From the NCBI GenBank assembly GCA_937880335.1, contig CALFLJ010000084.1, positions 1-5,525 of the forward strand: 5,525 nucleotides of DNA, in the 5' to 3' direction. Position 1 is the stretch's first letter, and each line of letters begins with the position of its first letter. Of this stretch, positions 5,475 to 5,525 are shown piece by piece. Position numbers and translations under genes: made by a program. The stretch is from an uncultured Succinatimonas sp. Lineage in GTDB: Bacteria; Pseudomonadota; Gammaproteobacteria; Enterobacterales; Succinivibrionaceae. The notes beneath the pieces were generated by a model. It saw only the letters and a list, made by a program, of their open reading frames with translations, was not told where the DNA came from and did not search any database.

Positions 5475-5525
5475 ATAAAACTTTCACAAATCGCCGTACT
5501 AAGGTTCAGTTATAAATTTTCTAGG

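Noticed and set aside
5475..5525. Searched for a terminator after the MFS gene.
   Set aside because: Only weak A/T complementarity is present and there is no stem followed by a T run before the window ends; the terminator or a further operon gene may lie beyond.

Overview
This AT-rich window looks chromosomal and comes from a Gram-negative bacterium. The best guess is a gammaproteobacterium, because HldE is the fused kinase/adenylyltransferase form and KdsD has the E. coli-type layout of one SIS domain plus two CBS domains. An AT-rich gut lineage such as Succinivibrionaceae would fit, but that is a guess from composition and gene style, not something the sequence proves. There are four protein-coding genes. 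I see no tRNA, rRNA, CRISPR array, insertion sequence or integrase.

Layout: the left edge holds a + strand intrinsic terminator (53-85), probably for a gene ending just outside the window, convergent with a minus-strand single-domain rhodanese (84-482). A 306-base gap follows with a likely rhodanese promoter, a minus-strand terminator-like hairpin and an unexplained structured stretch (703-765). Next is a minus-strand pair, kdsD (2247-3218) then hldE (789-2219), 27 bases apart and probably co-transcribed. An 846-base, very AT-rich gap without a credible gene (3219-4064) separates kdsD from a divergent + strand gene for a sugar-porter-like MFS transporter (4065-5474).

How the genes work together: KdsD makes D-arabinose 5-phosphate, the first precursor of Kdo. 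HldE carries out the kinase and adenylyltransferase steps of ADP-heptose synthesis. The operon therefore supplies both inner-core sugars of LPS. The rhodanese and the MFS transporter have no evident functional tie to it.

Most worth a second look: the MFS transporter keeps the sugar-porter signature loops but has lost the residues that bind sugar and couple protons in characterised relatives. The long divergent intergenic region carries a 20-bp near-perfect palindrome, a terminator-like hairpin in front of kdsD that could form a pseudoknot, and a strong hairpin in the presumed 5' leader of the transporter. I did not find a convincing new multi-gene system.
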